In this document: positions 46,479-58,730 of the stretch, in pieces
Numbering within the stretch: position 1 is the stretch's first letter
Layout: every line of letters begins with the position of its first letter
From: Pseudoips prasinana
Taxonomy: Eukaryota; Arthropoda; Insecta; Lepidoptera; Nolidae
DNA length: 64,000 bases
Assembly (NCBI GenBank): GCA_951640165.1
Contig: OX621234.1
Location: 24,928,549 to 24,992,548 of the forward strand
Direction of reading: 5' to 3'
Made by a program: the position numbers and the translations under genes
The notes under the pieces: model-generated
Databases searched by the model: none
The model's input: only the letters and a program-made list of their open reading frames with translations
Told to the model about the DNA's origin: nothing

Positions 46479-48639
46479 CTTTTTGTCAAATCAGTTCTGG
46501 CTAAGAAATGAGATTCATATATAAATACTGAACTAAGCACCGTATTTAATCATGAGACCTAAGGCGGAGCCATGCTTAAGTACTTACTTAAAAAGTTGGT
46601 TAACCAAGCAGATTTACAAATTTCGTAATAGTAAAGTAAAACACGGCCCCCAATAGAGTTTCGTTTATAAATACGGGCCAAGTCGACTCCAACGTCTCAA
46701 GTATTGTTTATCTGATCTTTTATTTCTCAGTGTATGTATAGTAAGTGTACGTATTAGTAATAAGGATGGAGTGCTCAATACTTCAGTAGTATTAATCAAA
46801 GGGTTTTCCTTACTCTCGTGCACAACACATAATATATGTTCCATACTGTCAGGTACTAAGTAATGTGTTTATGTATTTAAAATCTATTCCCCATGAACTG
46901 TAGAAGTATTGAGGAGTAGAACATATATAATACAAATAACAAAACTAGTCTAATAGGTACTGTATATTAGTATTGAATGCAATGAATCGGGCTCAATATA
47001 CCTATTTAATAAATAATATTGTTAATATATGTTACCTCAAACAGATTGAGTGACTTGATAGTAATAGATAATTTCATTGTACCAGTTCTCAATTCTGTGT
47101 ATCAGTTCATTGGAGTTGAGGTTACCATTTGTAGTTCGTGTTTGGTGTCTGAAGCTATAAACCATGCCCCATTAGCCCTAGTAGCGTAATTTATATTGAA
47201 ATGTATTTGTCGTATTAGATAATTTTAATTAATTATATTTAACGTCCTTGACGCCGCCATGGCTATGAAAATGTCACAAATGAATTAGTTATAAAATTTA
47301 TTAATTTTTTCTGATTATAATTATGTTATACCCCGTCTAATACGCATATGTAAAAGTTAATGCATGCATAACTTAAAAACGGATGTCTACATCCATTTAA
47401 AACTTTTACGATCTATGTTCACATTAAAATTACATGCAATTATAATGAAGTTCTGTTGCAATAACTCAGATTACTATTTTAATTAAATGCCGCGTTAATG
47501 TTTGTACTAGACAGTGGTCGCAATAGTTAAATGCACCAGTGAAATAGATTATTATTGTTTTGAGCAAAATAAATGTCATTAATGTAACATAGACAGACTC
47601 TGAGTGGAATATAGTGTATAGTGACCATAGTGATATAGGCCCTTTCCCTATGTGGATCATTAATGTATCTAAAATGTAGCCAAGTAATCATATATCTTGA
47701 TGTTTAACGGTAATAGTGACCTCCCTTTCCTTTTAAAAATTGAGTTGTATGCACAGTTGTGATCAAAAGCGCAGTTTCACGAATCTGTTTATTAACTGCT
47801 TTAAGATATTTCTACTGGTTGATAATATATTACAGACAGGTTGGAAATATAGGATATATATTATGTTTGTTTAATTGCCTTAATGCGTGCGTTCATTTCA
47901 AACAGACTAGTGTAGCACGGGAAAGTGATTTAATCAATGCACTTTCGGCTGCGTACTGTACATTTCAAAGACTCAATAATGGGCTATAATCCACTCTATC
48001 AATTTAATATTTCTTATAAAGTTTTTCGTCAGCGTTGAATTAAACGTAATTATGTTTCTGTACTTCAGTTTTCAGCGTTAAAATATGTTTTATATGAGAG
48101 TAGGTTGTTTTACAAAGCTCTGTTATTAAAACTTATACATTTGGTATTAAAATCTTATTTAAGCAGACATTGTGAGTTATGAAAGTTATAATATAATTGG
48201 ACTGATTTAAAATTTTTATCATAATTTTATATAGTGTCAATGATATTTTTAATGTAGGTAAATTATAGTTTTAGATTTTTAGAGTTCCATACCCAAAGAG
48301 CGTAACGGTTCGTTATTGCTGACACTGCTGTCTTTCGTACGCAAAATATAGAAATAATATTTTAATTTTCGAGACAAAGAGTAAAACCGATATTCATAAA
48401 CAATTATACAAAGCGTCATAGGATTTGCATAATCTGTCATTGCGCTGTCAGAATCGAGAAAATACACAAGATAAAGACTATGACAAGTGTATGCGCACGT
48501 CATATTGGTGTAACCTGTAGGTATTTAATTTGACTCCTCTCATTGGAAACAGTTACATTCAAAATCTTATTTTATAATTATCATACTCACATGAGAGCCA
48601 AGTAATATCTGAAACTTTAACTAATACACGGTGGTATAT

Positions 48640-48930
48640 TAGTAGTAAAAATAATAGAATATATGGCTCCCGTATAAATAATAACAGGTATTTGGATAGC
48701 AACTTGCATGTAAAGTTAATTTCATTACGTACTTAAATATTAATTGATGAAATAAATGTTTTTTTTTATGATTTTGTTTCTTTTTCTTTATATGTACCTT
48801 TTGATGGACTATGTTGAGAAATTACCAGACCAATCAGCGGTTACTTTATTTGAAATTTCTCATTTTATCTGGAGTCTGCCGGCTCTATTTGTAATAATAT
48901 CCAGCCTTACTGCATAGTTAAACTTTATTG
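48640..48930 (+). repeat. Long direct repeat, unit 1
   Basis: Shares with 50425-50735 the order: cgtataaataataacag, tagcaacttg.atgtaa, atattaattgatgaaataaa, atgattttg.ttctttt, aatcagcggtta and a .tctg.cggct.tatttgt end. Roughly 75-80 percent alike by eye. Confidence 0.7.
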
Positions 48931-49356
48931 AAAAATCAGTAATGTCATTTAAACAATTCTTTTCACGATAAAACTTCTAGTTTCATAACTATCGTGTATA
49001 CACTTTCAAATTCGAAATCTTGAATGTGTATTTGAATGCTTTATTTTTCTTTATACAATTTTTTTTTTTATAATATCGAGCTTTTAACTTCGACCATTAA
49101 AATGCAGAGTATAAAACCCTCTTCGAATTTAAAACATTTTTAATGTTTATACCTATTTGTAAGGGAGCGTCCCATAAATTACATGTTAAATTACATTATA
49201 AAGATTCATTTCATTTATTTGTATGAAACATGTGTTACATTTTTACATGTGGTGTTACAATGATAGTCGTGGTATCAACATGTCCTGCCGAATCAGGCGT
49301 ACAAATGACTTAAAATGTATGTAAAATAGTTTGCCGCAATTTAATACTCAATAATT

Positions 49357-49863
49357 TCACATATTTGGCACAATAGACTTATCTAGTAAAAAATCGTTCA
49401 CACTATAGTACCCTTTTCTACTAAGTAATTCTTGAAATTTCCTTTTGAATAATTTTATTGTTAGGGTTTTATATGAAAAAGGTATTTTATTGTAGATTTG
49501 TGGCGCCATACAGAAAATACTTCTCCACATAAGTGTAGTTCGGGAATTATGCAAGCAGAGTCTATTACCATTACGTCTATTGCGTTTAATAACATCAGAT
49601 TGATGAGGAAACAATTCTAAATTTGTTCTTACAAATAAAGCTACTTCAAGAATATATAGACATGGGAGGGTTAAGATTTTATATTTAATAAACATCGGTT
49701 TGCAACTGTCTGTGACTTTTAGTCCAAACATGGCTCGGATACAGCGTTTTTGGTTTTTAAAAGCAATCTCCTTGTCAACTGAATTTCCCCAAAAAATAAT
49801 TCCATATCTTAGGATGGATGCAGCCACACCGTGATAGGCTGTGAGAAGAGTGTCTGTATTCAC
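49357..49863 (-). pseudogene. Jockey/CR1-type LINE reverse transcriptase, C-terminal fragment
   Basis: A 168-codon open frame contains AYHGVAASILRYGIIFWGNS, FKNQKRCIRAMFGLKVTDSC, YILEVALFVRTNLELFP, and a Phe/Lys-rich end. This is the C-terminal part of non-LTR reverse transcriptases common in Lepidoptera; the RT core motifs are absent, so it is heavily 5'-truncated. The clade between Jockey and CR1 cannot be settled here. The 3' flank (49230-49356) is A+T-rich without a clear poly(A). It sits between the two direct repeats at 48640 and 50425. Confidence 0.78.
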
Positions 49864-50424
49864 TATTGGCGCAAGTTTATATAGGGCATATAGAGACTGG
49901 TATTATTTGATATTGATATTCAGGTAGTATGTGTAAGTTAGTTTGGACTTATTGGAATTCATACCACGTAGTTTTAGTGCTATGGTACGTTATAACATTG
50001 TACCATCTCTTACTACGACTATTGTCAAGCATTGGTGTTTAATCCATGTGTGTATTAACCCTCTTGATTGTGAAATAAAAGTCACTGTGACATGATGTGA
50101 GTCTTTTATTGAGCCTGAAATTCTCTTTCGCTTCCAGTAAAACTGAACTCCTGATTAAAAACGTAAAACCGGTGACCTTCTTAAGTGAGAGTGTCCTGCT
50201 GGACTCCTAAGCGTATCGATCCTGGTTACAGCATTCCATAAAGTCTTACCAATGTTAGGGGCTCTATATATTAACGTGAATTGCAAACTGAATGCCACTT
50301 AACTATGTATTTTCTGCCACAGCTAACATGAACGCCGTAACTAACAGTAAATTAGCCTTAATTGAAGAATACAATCCGCGTTTAAATTTATCGGCGTTGT
50401 TTCTATTGTAGCGAATATAATAAA

Positions 50425-50735
50425 ATATTGGTATGGCTTACGTATAAATAATAACAGATCTTTGAATAGCAACTTGTATGTAAACACAATTTCATCACGT
50501 TAAGTACGTGATGAAATTGTGTTTACATACAATATTAATTGATGAAATAAATCTTTATTTTAATGATTTTGCTTCTTTTTATTTATAATTATGTAGATAC
50601 ATTTTGATACCCAAGGTCCGGAGTTGAGTAGTTTCCCGAGGAATCAGCGGTTATTTTCATTCAAATGTCCAATTTTTATCATGGTATCTGTCGGCTATAT
50701 TTGTAAAAAAATGCAGCCGGTTCTTATTGTGTAGT
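50425..50735 (+). repeat. Long direct repeat, unit 2, with internal perfect hairpin
   Basis: Second copy of the 48.6-kb repeat. A 26-bp perfect inverted repeat (50475-50500 and 50506-50531, tgtatgtaaacacaatttca and on, loop taagt) has been added where unit 1 has single sequence. Confidence 0.72.
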
Positions 50736-50820
50736 TAAATTATAATGTATACCTTACAACCCACGATGTCAGGGATTTTAAATTATAATGTATACCTTAC
50801 AACCCACGATGTCAGGGATT
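50735..50820. repeat. 43-bp exact tandem duplication
   Basis: 50735-50777 and 50778-50820 are identical (start ttaaattataatgtatacct, end gatgtcagggatt). Confidence 0.92.
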
Positions 50821-51732
50821 TTAAAAAGCCTGAATCAATGAACTTAAAATGCGTCACGGAGTTGTGCCCTAATTGGTGCTTTTGATGCAAAAGATGTAAT
50901 AACAGCAGCAGTTTCTAAAACTTCTCGTCATCATAAAAGGTGGGCTATATGGTATGACGCTTAAATTCTGCGGACACCTGATTCTGGGTTCGAAATAAGT
51001 TCGGACCTGCAGGAGTTCTTTCACTTTATTGATTGAAGTTCACCATCGCAGCAGATATGCAAGAAAAAATATTTTGTGGATCACCGCCTGGAAAAGTAGT
51101 CTAACAAAACAATATAAATAGTTTCATGAGTTGCAATCCGACTCTGTAATTCAATATAAATCTTTCAGAACCTTTATTATTACTACTTAGTTCCTGATAA
51201 AATTGATTGGCTAAACATTTTCTCTAAGAGAACTTATTCGTGCAGCCAATAGTGACTCAGGTGGCTTCATAACTTTGTATGCAGCGATACTGCTCGCTCA
51301 GATCAGATCAGAAATCAGAACAGATCGTAGCAGCATGGTTGCTCTCCGAAGTGTTTCAATTCTTACACTTTCCGCAATCAAATTTATATTTCCAAGTATG
51401 GGAATACTTGGAAATAAATCTGGAAATACATTGCAGACTTCCCTCGTGCTCTTTGCATAATGGAATAGCGATACTAAGATGCAGATCAGAGAAGGATTGC
51501 TAAGACATTTGCAAATCGTAATAAATTTTGGATTTATCACTTACACAGGTGAATGCACAAGTTCGAATCTTAGGCATATAATATAATAGTCCACTTGAAT
51601 AGAACAGTTGTCAAAAGGATTAGGTACTTATGTAAGACAAAATAAAATTAATAATAGTATAATAAAACATCAAGAATACACTAACATGATTTCATATGAC
51701 TTTAAAACATTTTCATATTACATAATTATACA

Positions 51733-51939
51733 TCACACTACGTTCTGTACATCAGGCTTAGCAGAAGGAGCCCCCACAGGGTTATCGGTTTCCGGTGTCG
51801 CTGCCTTCTCCATATTGTTCAAGCTCTGCTCAAATTCTACAGGATCTATGAATTTCTTATTGGGAAACGGAGGTGGCCCGAGAATTTTCTGCACATCTTT
51901 GTAGTTCAAGGTTTCTTTTTTGAGAAGTTCTTCGGCCAA
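51733..51939 (-). CDS. SPG7: Paraplegin-like mitochondrial m-AAA protease, terminal exon
   Basis: Reads on the - strand after acceptor tttcgtttcag: LAEELLKKETLNYKDVQKIL, then GPPPFPNKKFIDP and a short polar tail ending KPDVQNVV and TGA. It matches the end of the paraplegin peptidase domain (pattern [20 protein letters not shown]). AFG3L2-type subunits have a different tail with GPRPF and a long Glu/Lys stretch, so paraplegin fits better. The exon joins in phase 0 to the exon ending at 56070, across a 4.1-kb intron rich in SINEs. An AATAAA signal on this strand was not found within the first few hundred bases past the stop. Confidence 0.88.
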   Translation of the reverse strand: MAEELLKKETLNYKDVQKILGPPPFPNKKFIDPVEFEQSLNNMEKAATPETDNPVGAPSAKPDVQNVV

Positions 51940-52039
51940 CTGAAACGAAATTACACACGTTGTTATTGGGATTCAATTTGGATAACATTAATATGTACAC
52001 TAATGTGAATAAGTCTAATGCTATGTGGCTGACGGCATA

Positions 52040-52315
52040 GAATATTGCCACCCCAATTTTTCATACATCTTTTAATTCAATTGTGTGAATTTAAGTGCGG
52101 GTGGGAATCGAACCCACACCACGGGGTATCCGGCCCCATGTGCGTTAACCGCTCCGCCACCGCACCATGGTACTGGCACTTCGAATTTATACAATCCATT
52201 CGATATTTCTTAACGGCATTCAAGACGCTTTAACGCCATCTTACCGAAACCTACACGGCTAACAACGGCTGGAATGCCAATACTTATATCGGACAATTCC
52301 AACAGATGGCGCTTT
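52040..52315 (-). mobile_element. SINE-like repeat, family S4, with tRNA-like segment
   Basis: On the - strand: tattggcattccagccgttg, gtaagatggcgttaaagcgt, then a tRNA-like segment (52095-52168) with ggtggcggagcggttaacgc, GGGG/CCCC anticodon stem around a GGA loop, and B-box gtgggttcgattcccaccc. A mismatch in the acceptor stem and the repeated context argue against a working tRNA-Ser gene. Confidence 0.65.
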
Positions 52316-52434
52316 TTTAAATTATTTATTATTTATTAAATCATTGTTTTTTATTATTAACTATGATTTAATTTTATTATTTTTAGCATTTTAAACATGC
52401 TATACTGAAAACAAATTTTCAGGCATCTTTAAAA

Positions 52435-52650
52435 TGAATTGCCACCCTATCTCATCCCGTGGGGGAGCGTAGAAGTTGAGGGTATGACAGAGACCGGGTA
52501 GCTAAGTCTCTGACTATATGTATGTCATACTGTGATCGCCAACCCGTCTGCCAAGCGTGCCGATAATAGCATATCTGTCTAAACGCTGAACACGACTCCA
52601 TTGTTAAAATCTTTTGGGGATGCCTTTGTCAAGCAATGGACGTGATGATA
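52435..52650 (+). repeat. Repeat family D
   Basis: atctcatcccgtgggggagc, tgtgatcgccaacccgtctg and the end cctttgtcaagcaatggacg plus tgatgat. Confidence 0.62.
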
Positions 52651-53264
52651 TACAAATCAAGTAAGTACCTAAAAACGGCGCTAGCATCTCTGTTGGAGGT
52701 TCCATAGCACTGCACTGGCAGCATTCCATATATAACTAGTAATCTGCCAAGTTAGGCGTGTTTTGACTTGTTGGTGGTCATTCCGTAAAAGTGAATAAAA
52801 CTGTCTTGACTGTAATGTGTGTTTTATATAAAACTATATAATAACATAGGTTCACCTGCGTACTCTGTACAACAATTTCCTACAATCTCCATAGGGGTAT
52901 GCTAACACCGCTTTATATAACCTAGCCCTCTTACGTATAAGTGAGTTAGGTTATATAGAATCTCGATAACTGATAAATGGTTTAAGAATATGAGACATCC
53001 GAGGAGATGTCCTGTTTTCTACTTCCTTTTTAATTTTCTATTGGGTTGACTTACAGTCTAACCAATTACGGCACTTCGGCATTCGGTAAAAGAAAACTAC
53101 ATAATGAAAAAATAAATGTTTATCTATTTACAATTATATTTTTAATATCAATGAAAATTATTTAGGGTTTGAACATAATTTTCACTGATTTAATCAGTTG
53201 TTTTAAATGACATAAAATTTCCACATACAATCATTTTTGACATCGAATGAGATTAATATAATAA

Positions 53265-53632
53265 TAATGTCGTCCTAGCCGAATTTTGGCCACAACGGCC
53301 AGTCTCAATGGAAAATAGCAATATACGCGGGACATATTATACTGCAGAACTGTGTGCGTCAACACAAGGGTACTTTCTATTCCATCACTCTCATGATCTG
53401 ATGGGACATATAGTGTGTAGCGACACGACCGGAAAGAGGTTAGATACAGGACCGACAGCTTTACGTGCACTACGAGGCACGGGGGTATAATACCGCCAAA
53501 TCCTTCGGGCCGATACTGAGAAATATTTGTTTTCTTTTTATAGAATTAGAAACAGAAAGAACCCGGGATTTGAATCTAGGACCTCGTTATCTGCAGTTGA
53601 ATACGTTACCGCAAGACCAACGAGATAGTCAA
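53265..53632 (-). mobile_element. tRNA-derived SINE, family S5, longest copy
   Basis: The same body as 9890-10210, with head tatctcgttggtcttgcggt at the right end and a longer 3' end including ggccgttgtggccaaaattc. Intact from head to tail, in an SPG7 intron. Confidence 0.72.
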
Positions 53633-53996
53633 AGATTTCATGTTAATATAATAAGTACCTATAGCGAGCGAGAACACTGTGTGCAGAGTTATATATAACA
53701 CGACATTACTCCGGAAGCTTTTAATATGTTTTTCTTGAACGACTACACTAGTAGAATTTTGCATAAAACCGTTAGTGATTACAAACAAAACGAAACTATG
53801 TCATTATAATGAATAATCCTTGTGTAAGTGTAGCCAACTTGCTAATCATATTTGGATGAAATAACTAACTATGTGGAAATACGATTCAAACAAATTTTAC
53901 TATATTATTAAACACTACTCGGATTTTGATTAAACTAATTTGTTTACGTTCATTCGTCTAGGAGACAGTTTTCCTTTTACAATTTATATTCTGTAC

Positions 53997-54292
53997 TAGC
54001 CGTGCCCCGCGGTTTCACCCGCGTTAAATTGTATAAAGCTCCTCCTCCGTAGGTGATAACGTGATAACATGTAGCCTATATGTTGACCCGATCTCTGATT
54101 CATGCAAAATTTGAAGTAAATCCATGTAGTACTTTTTGATTTTAGCCCGGACATACATCAGAGAAAAATTCTAAAAACTGTATTTTTCTGGCTTCGATAT
54201 CGATTGTAAATCACGCCCCAAATATCCTTTAAAAATATTCAATCTACAGTTTTGACTTTCCTACAATTTTATTATATATACAGATCATCATC
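53997..54292 (+). repeat. Repeat family L, full-length type
   Basis: ctagccgtgccccgcggttt to tttattatatatacag, closely matching 8492-8822. The adjoining sequence is an RTE tail fragment in the opposite direction. Confidence 0.7.
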
Positions 54293-54295
54293 AGC

Positions 54296-54425
54296 ATATT
54301 AGCCGAAAGACCGCCACAACTGGACAAAGGCTTCCCCAAATCTCTTGTAGGGGACTTGTCCTCGTTGCGTCTTCCGGTTTGTGGTTGCCACTCCCGAAAC
54401 TTTCTGCCCCATAATATTCTGAATA
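54296..54425 (-). mobile_element. RTE LINE 3' fragment (minus strand)
   Basis: Reading the - strand gives a stretch like WGRKFREWQPQTGRRN, an internal deletion, then FGEAFVQLWRSFG and a tail gctgatgatgatc. It is the same RTE family as the 61-kb fragment, shorter and more decayed. It abuts the 3' end of the repeat at 53997-54292. Confidence 0.65.
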
Positions 54426-55164
54426 TCAGAAACTAAGTCAAAAGTTTGTGCAATATACGGAGTTCAGAATAAATACATAATGTCATCGCACAGCCCGTGT
54501 TATAATATAGCGATCAAAATAAACGGTACCTGATTCATTTCTGAACCGGTTCCAATGACTTGCTTGAAATAATGTTGTGAAATACTTAACAGTAAATCAA
54601 AATCCAAAATATTAATATTGAGTTAACTCTGAAATATGAATAAACAACTCTTCGATTACTGCAGATCTAGCTTTAGAGGGATCTTAACTATGTATCTACA
54701 TATTTATATAAAACTTATTTTCCTCCGTGGTCTATATATGCTACCTACAATTTCTAAAAAGCGCTGATACTTTGAATTCAGCCCTTTTTGCATGTACTAT
54801 TTATTTAGTTCGCTATATAATAACACGGATTGCGCGCTGATAGTATGTATTTATTCTGAACTCCGTGTATTGAACAAACTTTTGACGGAGTGAATTTCTT
54901 TTATTGTAAAATGCTTTTATAATAAAAATTCTACTTAGATCTAGGTGAAATTAATCTAATCCCGGATATTCTCTTATCTTAAGCCCTAACTGTAATAAGT
55001 TTATATTAAATTGGTGACACATCTACACAAAAAACAATGCTTACAAGTGTATATACTTAAGATGATATTAATACCTCGACTGCCTCGGTAGACTACCGAG
55101 GCAGCGTTAGCGTGTACAGCGGCAGATGAAAGTTCCTGAGTTCAATTCCCGGAACATTCTAAAA

Positions 55165-55275
55165 AGAGTCCACCTGCCATGATCAGTCCCGGCCGTGTCG
55201 GATAACCATCCTATCGTATTAGGAGTAATGGAATAGACAGTGCAGCCGTAGCCAAATTATGGCCAGCGCACTATC
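55165..55275 (+). mobile_element. SINE family S5, short fragment
   Basis: Contains cccggccgtgtcggataacc, aggagtaatggaatagacag and gccgtagccaaattatggcc; the middle of the body is deleted. Confidence 0.5.
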
Positions 55276-55545
55276 ATTATCAACCTAATTAATCTATAAA
55301 ACATCTCGTAATATTGTATTTCTGTTAACAATTGTGCTTAAAGCTCAAAACATGATTGTAAAAAAAAAGTGTTCAATGTGGAGCTCGCATAAATAAAAGG
55401 TAGCAATAAGAAATACCAGTTCGTTTGATTCTGGTCTCGCTAGCAGATAATAATAATATTACAATTAAAGGAGAATATATTTACATCTAATTGGTCTTCT
55501 CATATATATTATTTTTTTGTTTTAAGTATAAGTATAATTTGGTTT

Positions 55546-55814
55546 CATGGTTTTGGTCACCGTAGCCTAGTTGGTAGTGCTCCTGCCTACGAAGCTGGTG
55601 GTCCTGGGTTCGAATCCCGGTAAGTGCAAATATTTGTGTGATGAGCACGAATATTTGTTTCTGAGTCATGGATGTTTTCTATGTATATAAGTATTTATCT
55701 ATCTATATTACTATGTATATCGTCGCCTGGTACCCATAGTACAAGCTTTGCTTAGTTTGGGGCTAGAATGATCTGTGTGACATTGTCCCGAGATATTATT
55801 ATTATTTCTATTTA
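55546..55814 (+). mobile_element. tRNA-derived SINE, family S1, copy 2, in SPG7 intron
   Basis: Same head and body as the 18-kb copy with very few differences, indicating recent activity. Flanked by ataatttggttt at 55534-55545 and 55815-55826. The tail is (ATT)n-like. Oriented against the host gene. Confidence 0.85.
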
Positions 55815-56069
55815 ATAATTTGGTTTAGTTAAGTTTGATAACTATTTGTTATATTTTTGTTTATATAGTTTATTATCACTTTAATTTTATTACACTTGGT
55901 TTTTAGTTTAGGTTATCATTTCTATTTGTGAGTGTTATTGGCAACTGTATAAAACCATAACTTGGTACCAATCGTTATTTGAAATGTTATATATAGAAGC
56001 TGTTGGTGTACCTTTAAATAGAAATAAATATATACCACTCGCTGGGGTTTGACATATTTTTATACTTAC

Positions 56070-56252
56070 AGCTTTTAGCTTGTCGTGATTGTCTTTAAGC
56101 AGCTTTTCGGTCCTGTAATAAGCGTTAGCGATTATCTTCCTGGACTCAAGATCAATCATATTCTTGAGGGCCTTGCTGAAGGGACTCTTGCCTTTGTCTT
56201 CATCCGGAAAGGATAGCAAGCCCACTGTTGGCGACATTCCGTAAATTCTCAC
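56070..56252 (-). CDS. SPG7: Paraplegin-like m-AAA protease, penultimate exon
   Basis: 61 codons in phase 0, with acceptor ttttatag and donor gct/gtaagt. The translation VRIYGMSPTVGLLSFPDEDK, then ALKNMIDLESRKIIANAYYR and TEKLLKDNHDKLKA follows the helical part of the M41 peptidase domain of paraplegin (VKQFGM.P.IGPISFP, DHEARLLVAKAYRHTEKVL). This segment is predicted to pack against the protease core in the matrix-facing hexamer. Spacing to the neighbouring exons is 4.1 kb (downstream) and 0.9 kb (upstream). Confidence 0.9.
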
Positions 56253-56344
56253 CTATAAAAAAGAACACATGCTTCTAATAATATGTAAAGTAATAGCTGG
56301 ATGGAATACACTGGCATCAGCGATTGAATAAATATACATATCGC

Positions 56345-56500
56345 ATTGGCAGTGGTTTGTCCTAGTGTCAGAATTGTTCATGCCGCCCAGTAAGCAAGTG
56401 ACATGGCGATATCTATAGTCTATGGCTCGACCGCCAGGGTAGTTGCTTAACCTCGCCGATCGCTTACGGACCAGGGAGAGCATCTGGCTATGAGCAGGTA
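56345..56500 (+). repeat. Repeat family G fragment in SPG7 intron
   Basis: gtggtttgtcctagtgtcag, ctcgccgatcgcttacggac and gagcatctggctatgagc follow the order of the 17.3-kb copy, with the central part deleted. Confidence 0.5.
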
Positions 56501-57143
56501 ATTACCATAGAAATGGCATAACAGCCCTAAAGCATTTGACCCCGTTAACCGCGTGCTTCTAACACTGTCACGTTAAAAATCGATGTCAGAATCTTTTTAT
56601 AAAACCTTCTAAGATATGCTGTCATTTTATTGTTTTATAAATAAAATATCAAATTATTTTCAACTTTATACTTATTGATGACCTCTTTTGTCACTGAGAA
56701 GTTTGTTATAGTATATTATACATTGTCCCATAAGAGAGTTACTAATTTTGAATGTCTTACTAATTGTTTATGCCAAACAGCATGTTCATTGTAAAAAAGA
56801 TCTGTAGGAGCAATATATATATATATAAACATTGTCCCAGATATGGTCATCTTTCTAACTGTACTAATGCTGCTGCTAAACTGCTAATTAACTATCCTTT
56901 TGAAAAAAGAACGGTACACATAACAGGATGACATAAATTATTTTTAAAATATCTGCTTTTAAATGTTATTTAGTTTAAATCTGAAATAAGTTTAATAAAA
57001 AAAATACCAAAATTTTCATTCTACTTTTGGTCCCATGGTCCATTTTAATAACCCAAAATCTTAACTAATAAACATTATTCATGATATCAAATATCATCTA
57101 AAAAATACCTATACCTAAATTCAACATATGCAAAACTAATTTA

Positions 57144-57305
<162 letters not shown>

Positions 57306-57689
57306 TCATCTTGTTTTTATTGATTTCAAAATAAAATAACTATCCGAGACATATCACCCAGCGCCAACAAGCCTAAACAATGGAAAGCTTGTACCATGGC
57401 ATGGAAACTATTTATAAATAAAAAATGCTTTTAAGAATTATAAAAAAAAAAGTATCAATCAAGTGCCACCTTCTTTCTCTTCTTCTTATCGTGTCGGTGG
57501 TAAGATTTATTTTATAATATTATGTTAAAAAAAAATCCTGCCCAAAATTGGGCAACGCTGCCTGCTTTGGTTGAAGCCTCATACAACTCCTGAAGGGAAC
57601 AGGAGACTAGACAGGTGGGTCAAGCAGGGAGGGTAAATGGGCCATAGTTTGGGGTGACACGCCGCATTCGCAGATGTTTTGTGATGATG

Positions 57690-57960
57690 GAATGTAAGCC
57701 GTCCATCTGTTGGTAATGGAGCAATCGAAGTATTGGCATACCAGCTGTTTCAGTAAGATGGTGTCAAAGTATCTTAATTACGTTAAGTGCAATGCAGCTG
57801 AAGAATGGATTGTATAAATTCGAGGCCGAACGCCACGGTGCGATGGCCGGATACCCCCCCCCCCTCCGTGGTTCGTTGGTTTGTTTCCTACCCGCACTTA
57901 ATTTTATACAACTCATTCTAAAGATGTCTCAAAAGAATTCAAATAAAGATTAATCAACTA
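57690..57960 (+). mobile_element. SINE-like repeat, family S4, degraded copy
   Basis: Matches the 52-kb copy: agtattggcataccagctgt, agtaagatggtgtcaaagta, atggattgtataaattcgag, then a collapsed tRNA-like part with an 11-C run near 57854 and ctacccgcacttaat. Confidence 0.6.
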
Positions 57961-58184
57961 CAAAAAAGTTACGCTTCAAAACCAGGTAAGAAAAAATTCT
58001 TTGAATATCAAAGGTTTTTGTTTTCGTCACAACATTCAAACACAATGAGATGATTAGGCTATTACAGTACCTGCGTGTCGTTTATATACAGTGTAGTAAA
58101 GAAGTTTTGAATTCTTGAGTGGTTTGGTTTTATAGATATATTAAATTTCTGGGTTATAAAAACAATTTCTAGATTCAAATTTAC

Positions 58185-58510
58185 GAGCACGGAACTCGTG
58201 CATAGGAAAGGACAAGCAGGCGAAAAAACAACAGCGGCTATTTACATTAAAAAGACAGATTTCTATACTTTTATCAAAAAATAAACCAGGGAAAGTGCGA
58301 GTCCGTCTCGCACACGAAGGGAGGATTTAAGATCTGTAAAAACGTGGAAACATCACGTTACTCGTATGGGGGCCTTTCATATCTACATTTAACTTATTTT
58401 TTATTATTTTTTGTCATAACAGCAATAGGAAAATGACAGACGACCGGAAGCCAGCGGAGGATTAGTAATAAGGGTCCATTGGCGTGTGCCGTGTACGAAA
58501 CCCCTAACAA
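58185..58510 (+). repeat. Repeat family C fragment in SPG7 intron
   Basis: Shares gtgcgagtccgtctcgcaca and the catcacgtta/ctcgtatgggggc segment with the 13-kb copy; rearranged. Confidence 0.45.
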
Positions 58511-58527
58511 TTAGGTTTTCTACTCAC

Positions 58528-58730
58528 CTCTTCTTTAGAATAGAGTTTCTGATCTGATGTGGTATACTGCGCGAATCCTAATGCCATGTTAGTTCGTGGG
58601 ACTATAGTGACTTTCAACAAGGCGTCCGTATGTTCGAGAAGCCACCCAGTTAAAGCGTGCCCTGCCTCGTGGTATGCTACGATCTTCTTTTCTCCTGGCG
58701 ACATCGCATGGCTGCGCTTTTCGGTCCCAC
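58528..58730 (-). CDS. SPG7: Paraplegin-like m-AAA protease, exon with HEAGH zinc site
   Basis: Begins in phase 1 after acceptor ttctttgcag (the Gly before GTEKRSHAMSPGEKK is split) and ends at donor gag/gtgagt. It contains AYHEAGHALTGWLLEHTD, the HExxH catalytic zinc motif of M41 metalloproteases, followed by TIVPRTNMALGFAQYT and LYSKEE. PRTNxALGFAQ is typical of paraplegin; AFG3L2 has PRGKGLGYAQ. Family role: ATP-driven quality control of inner-membrane proteins and processing in the mitochondrial matrix, as part of the m-AAA complex. The upstream exons encoding the transmembrane segments and AAA ATPase were not found up to 64000 and should lie beyond the right edge. Confidence 0.92.

Larger units (their letters stand above)
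41875..48639. other. Intergenic DNA between the convergent PDE and SPG7 genes, left part
   Basis: Only the minisatellite and fold-back elements listed. An 81-codon frame at 45546-45791 (starts MIHYFRQHLKGIEENR) ends in a Lys-rich run and matches nothing recalled. Confidence 0.5.

Noticed and set aside
48640..50735. LTR retrotransposon made of the two direct repeats
   Set aside because: No TG..CA termini, no primer-binding site or polypurine tract seen, and the coding piece inside is a non-LTR type.
51352..51440. Short inverted repeat atttccaagtat/atacttggaaat
   Set aside because: Only 12 bp, single copy, no context suggesting function.
52095..52168. tRNA-Ser(GGA)-like sequence on the minus strand
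   Set aside because: Acceptor stem has a mismatch and the segment belongs to a repeat (second copy at 57690), so it is taken as SINE-derived.
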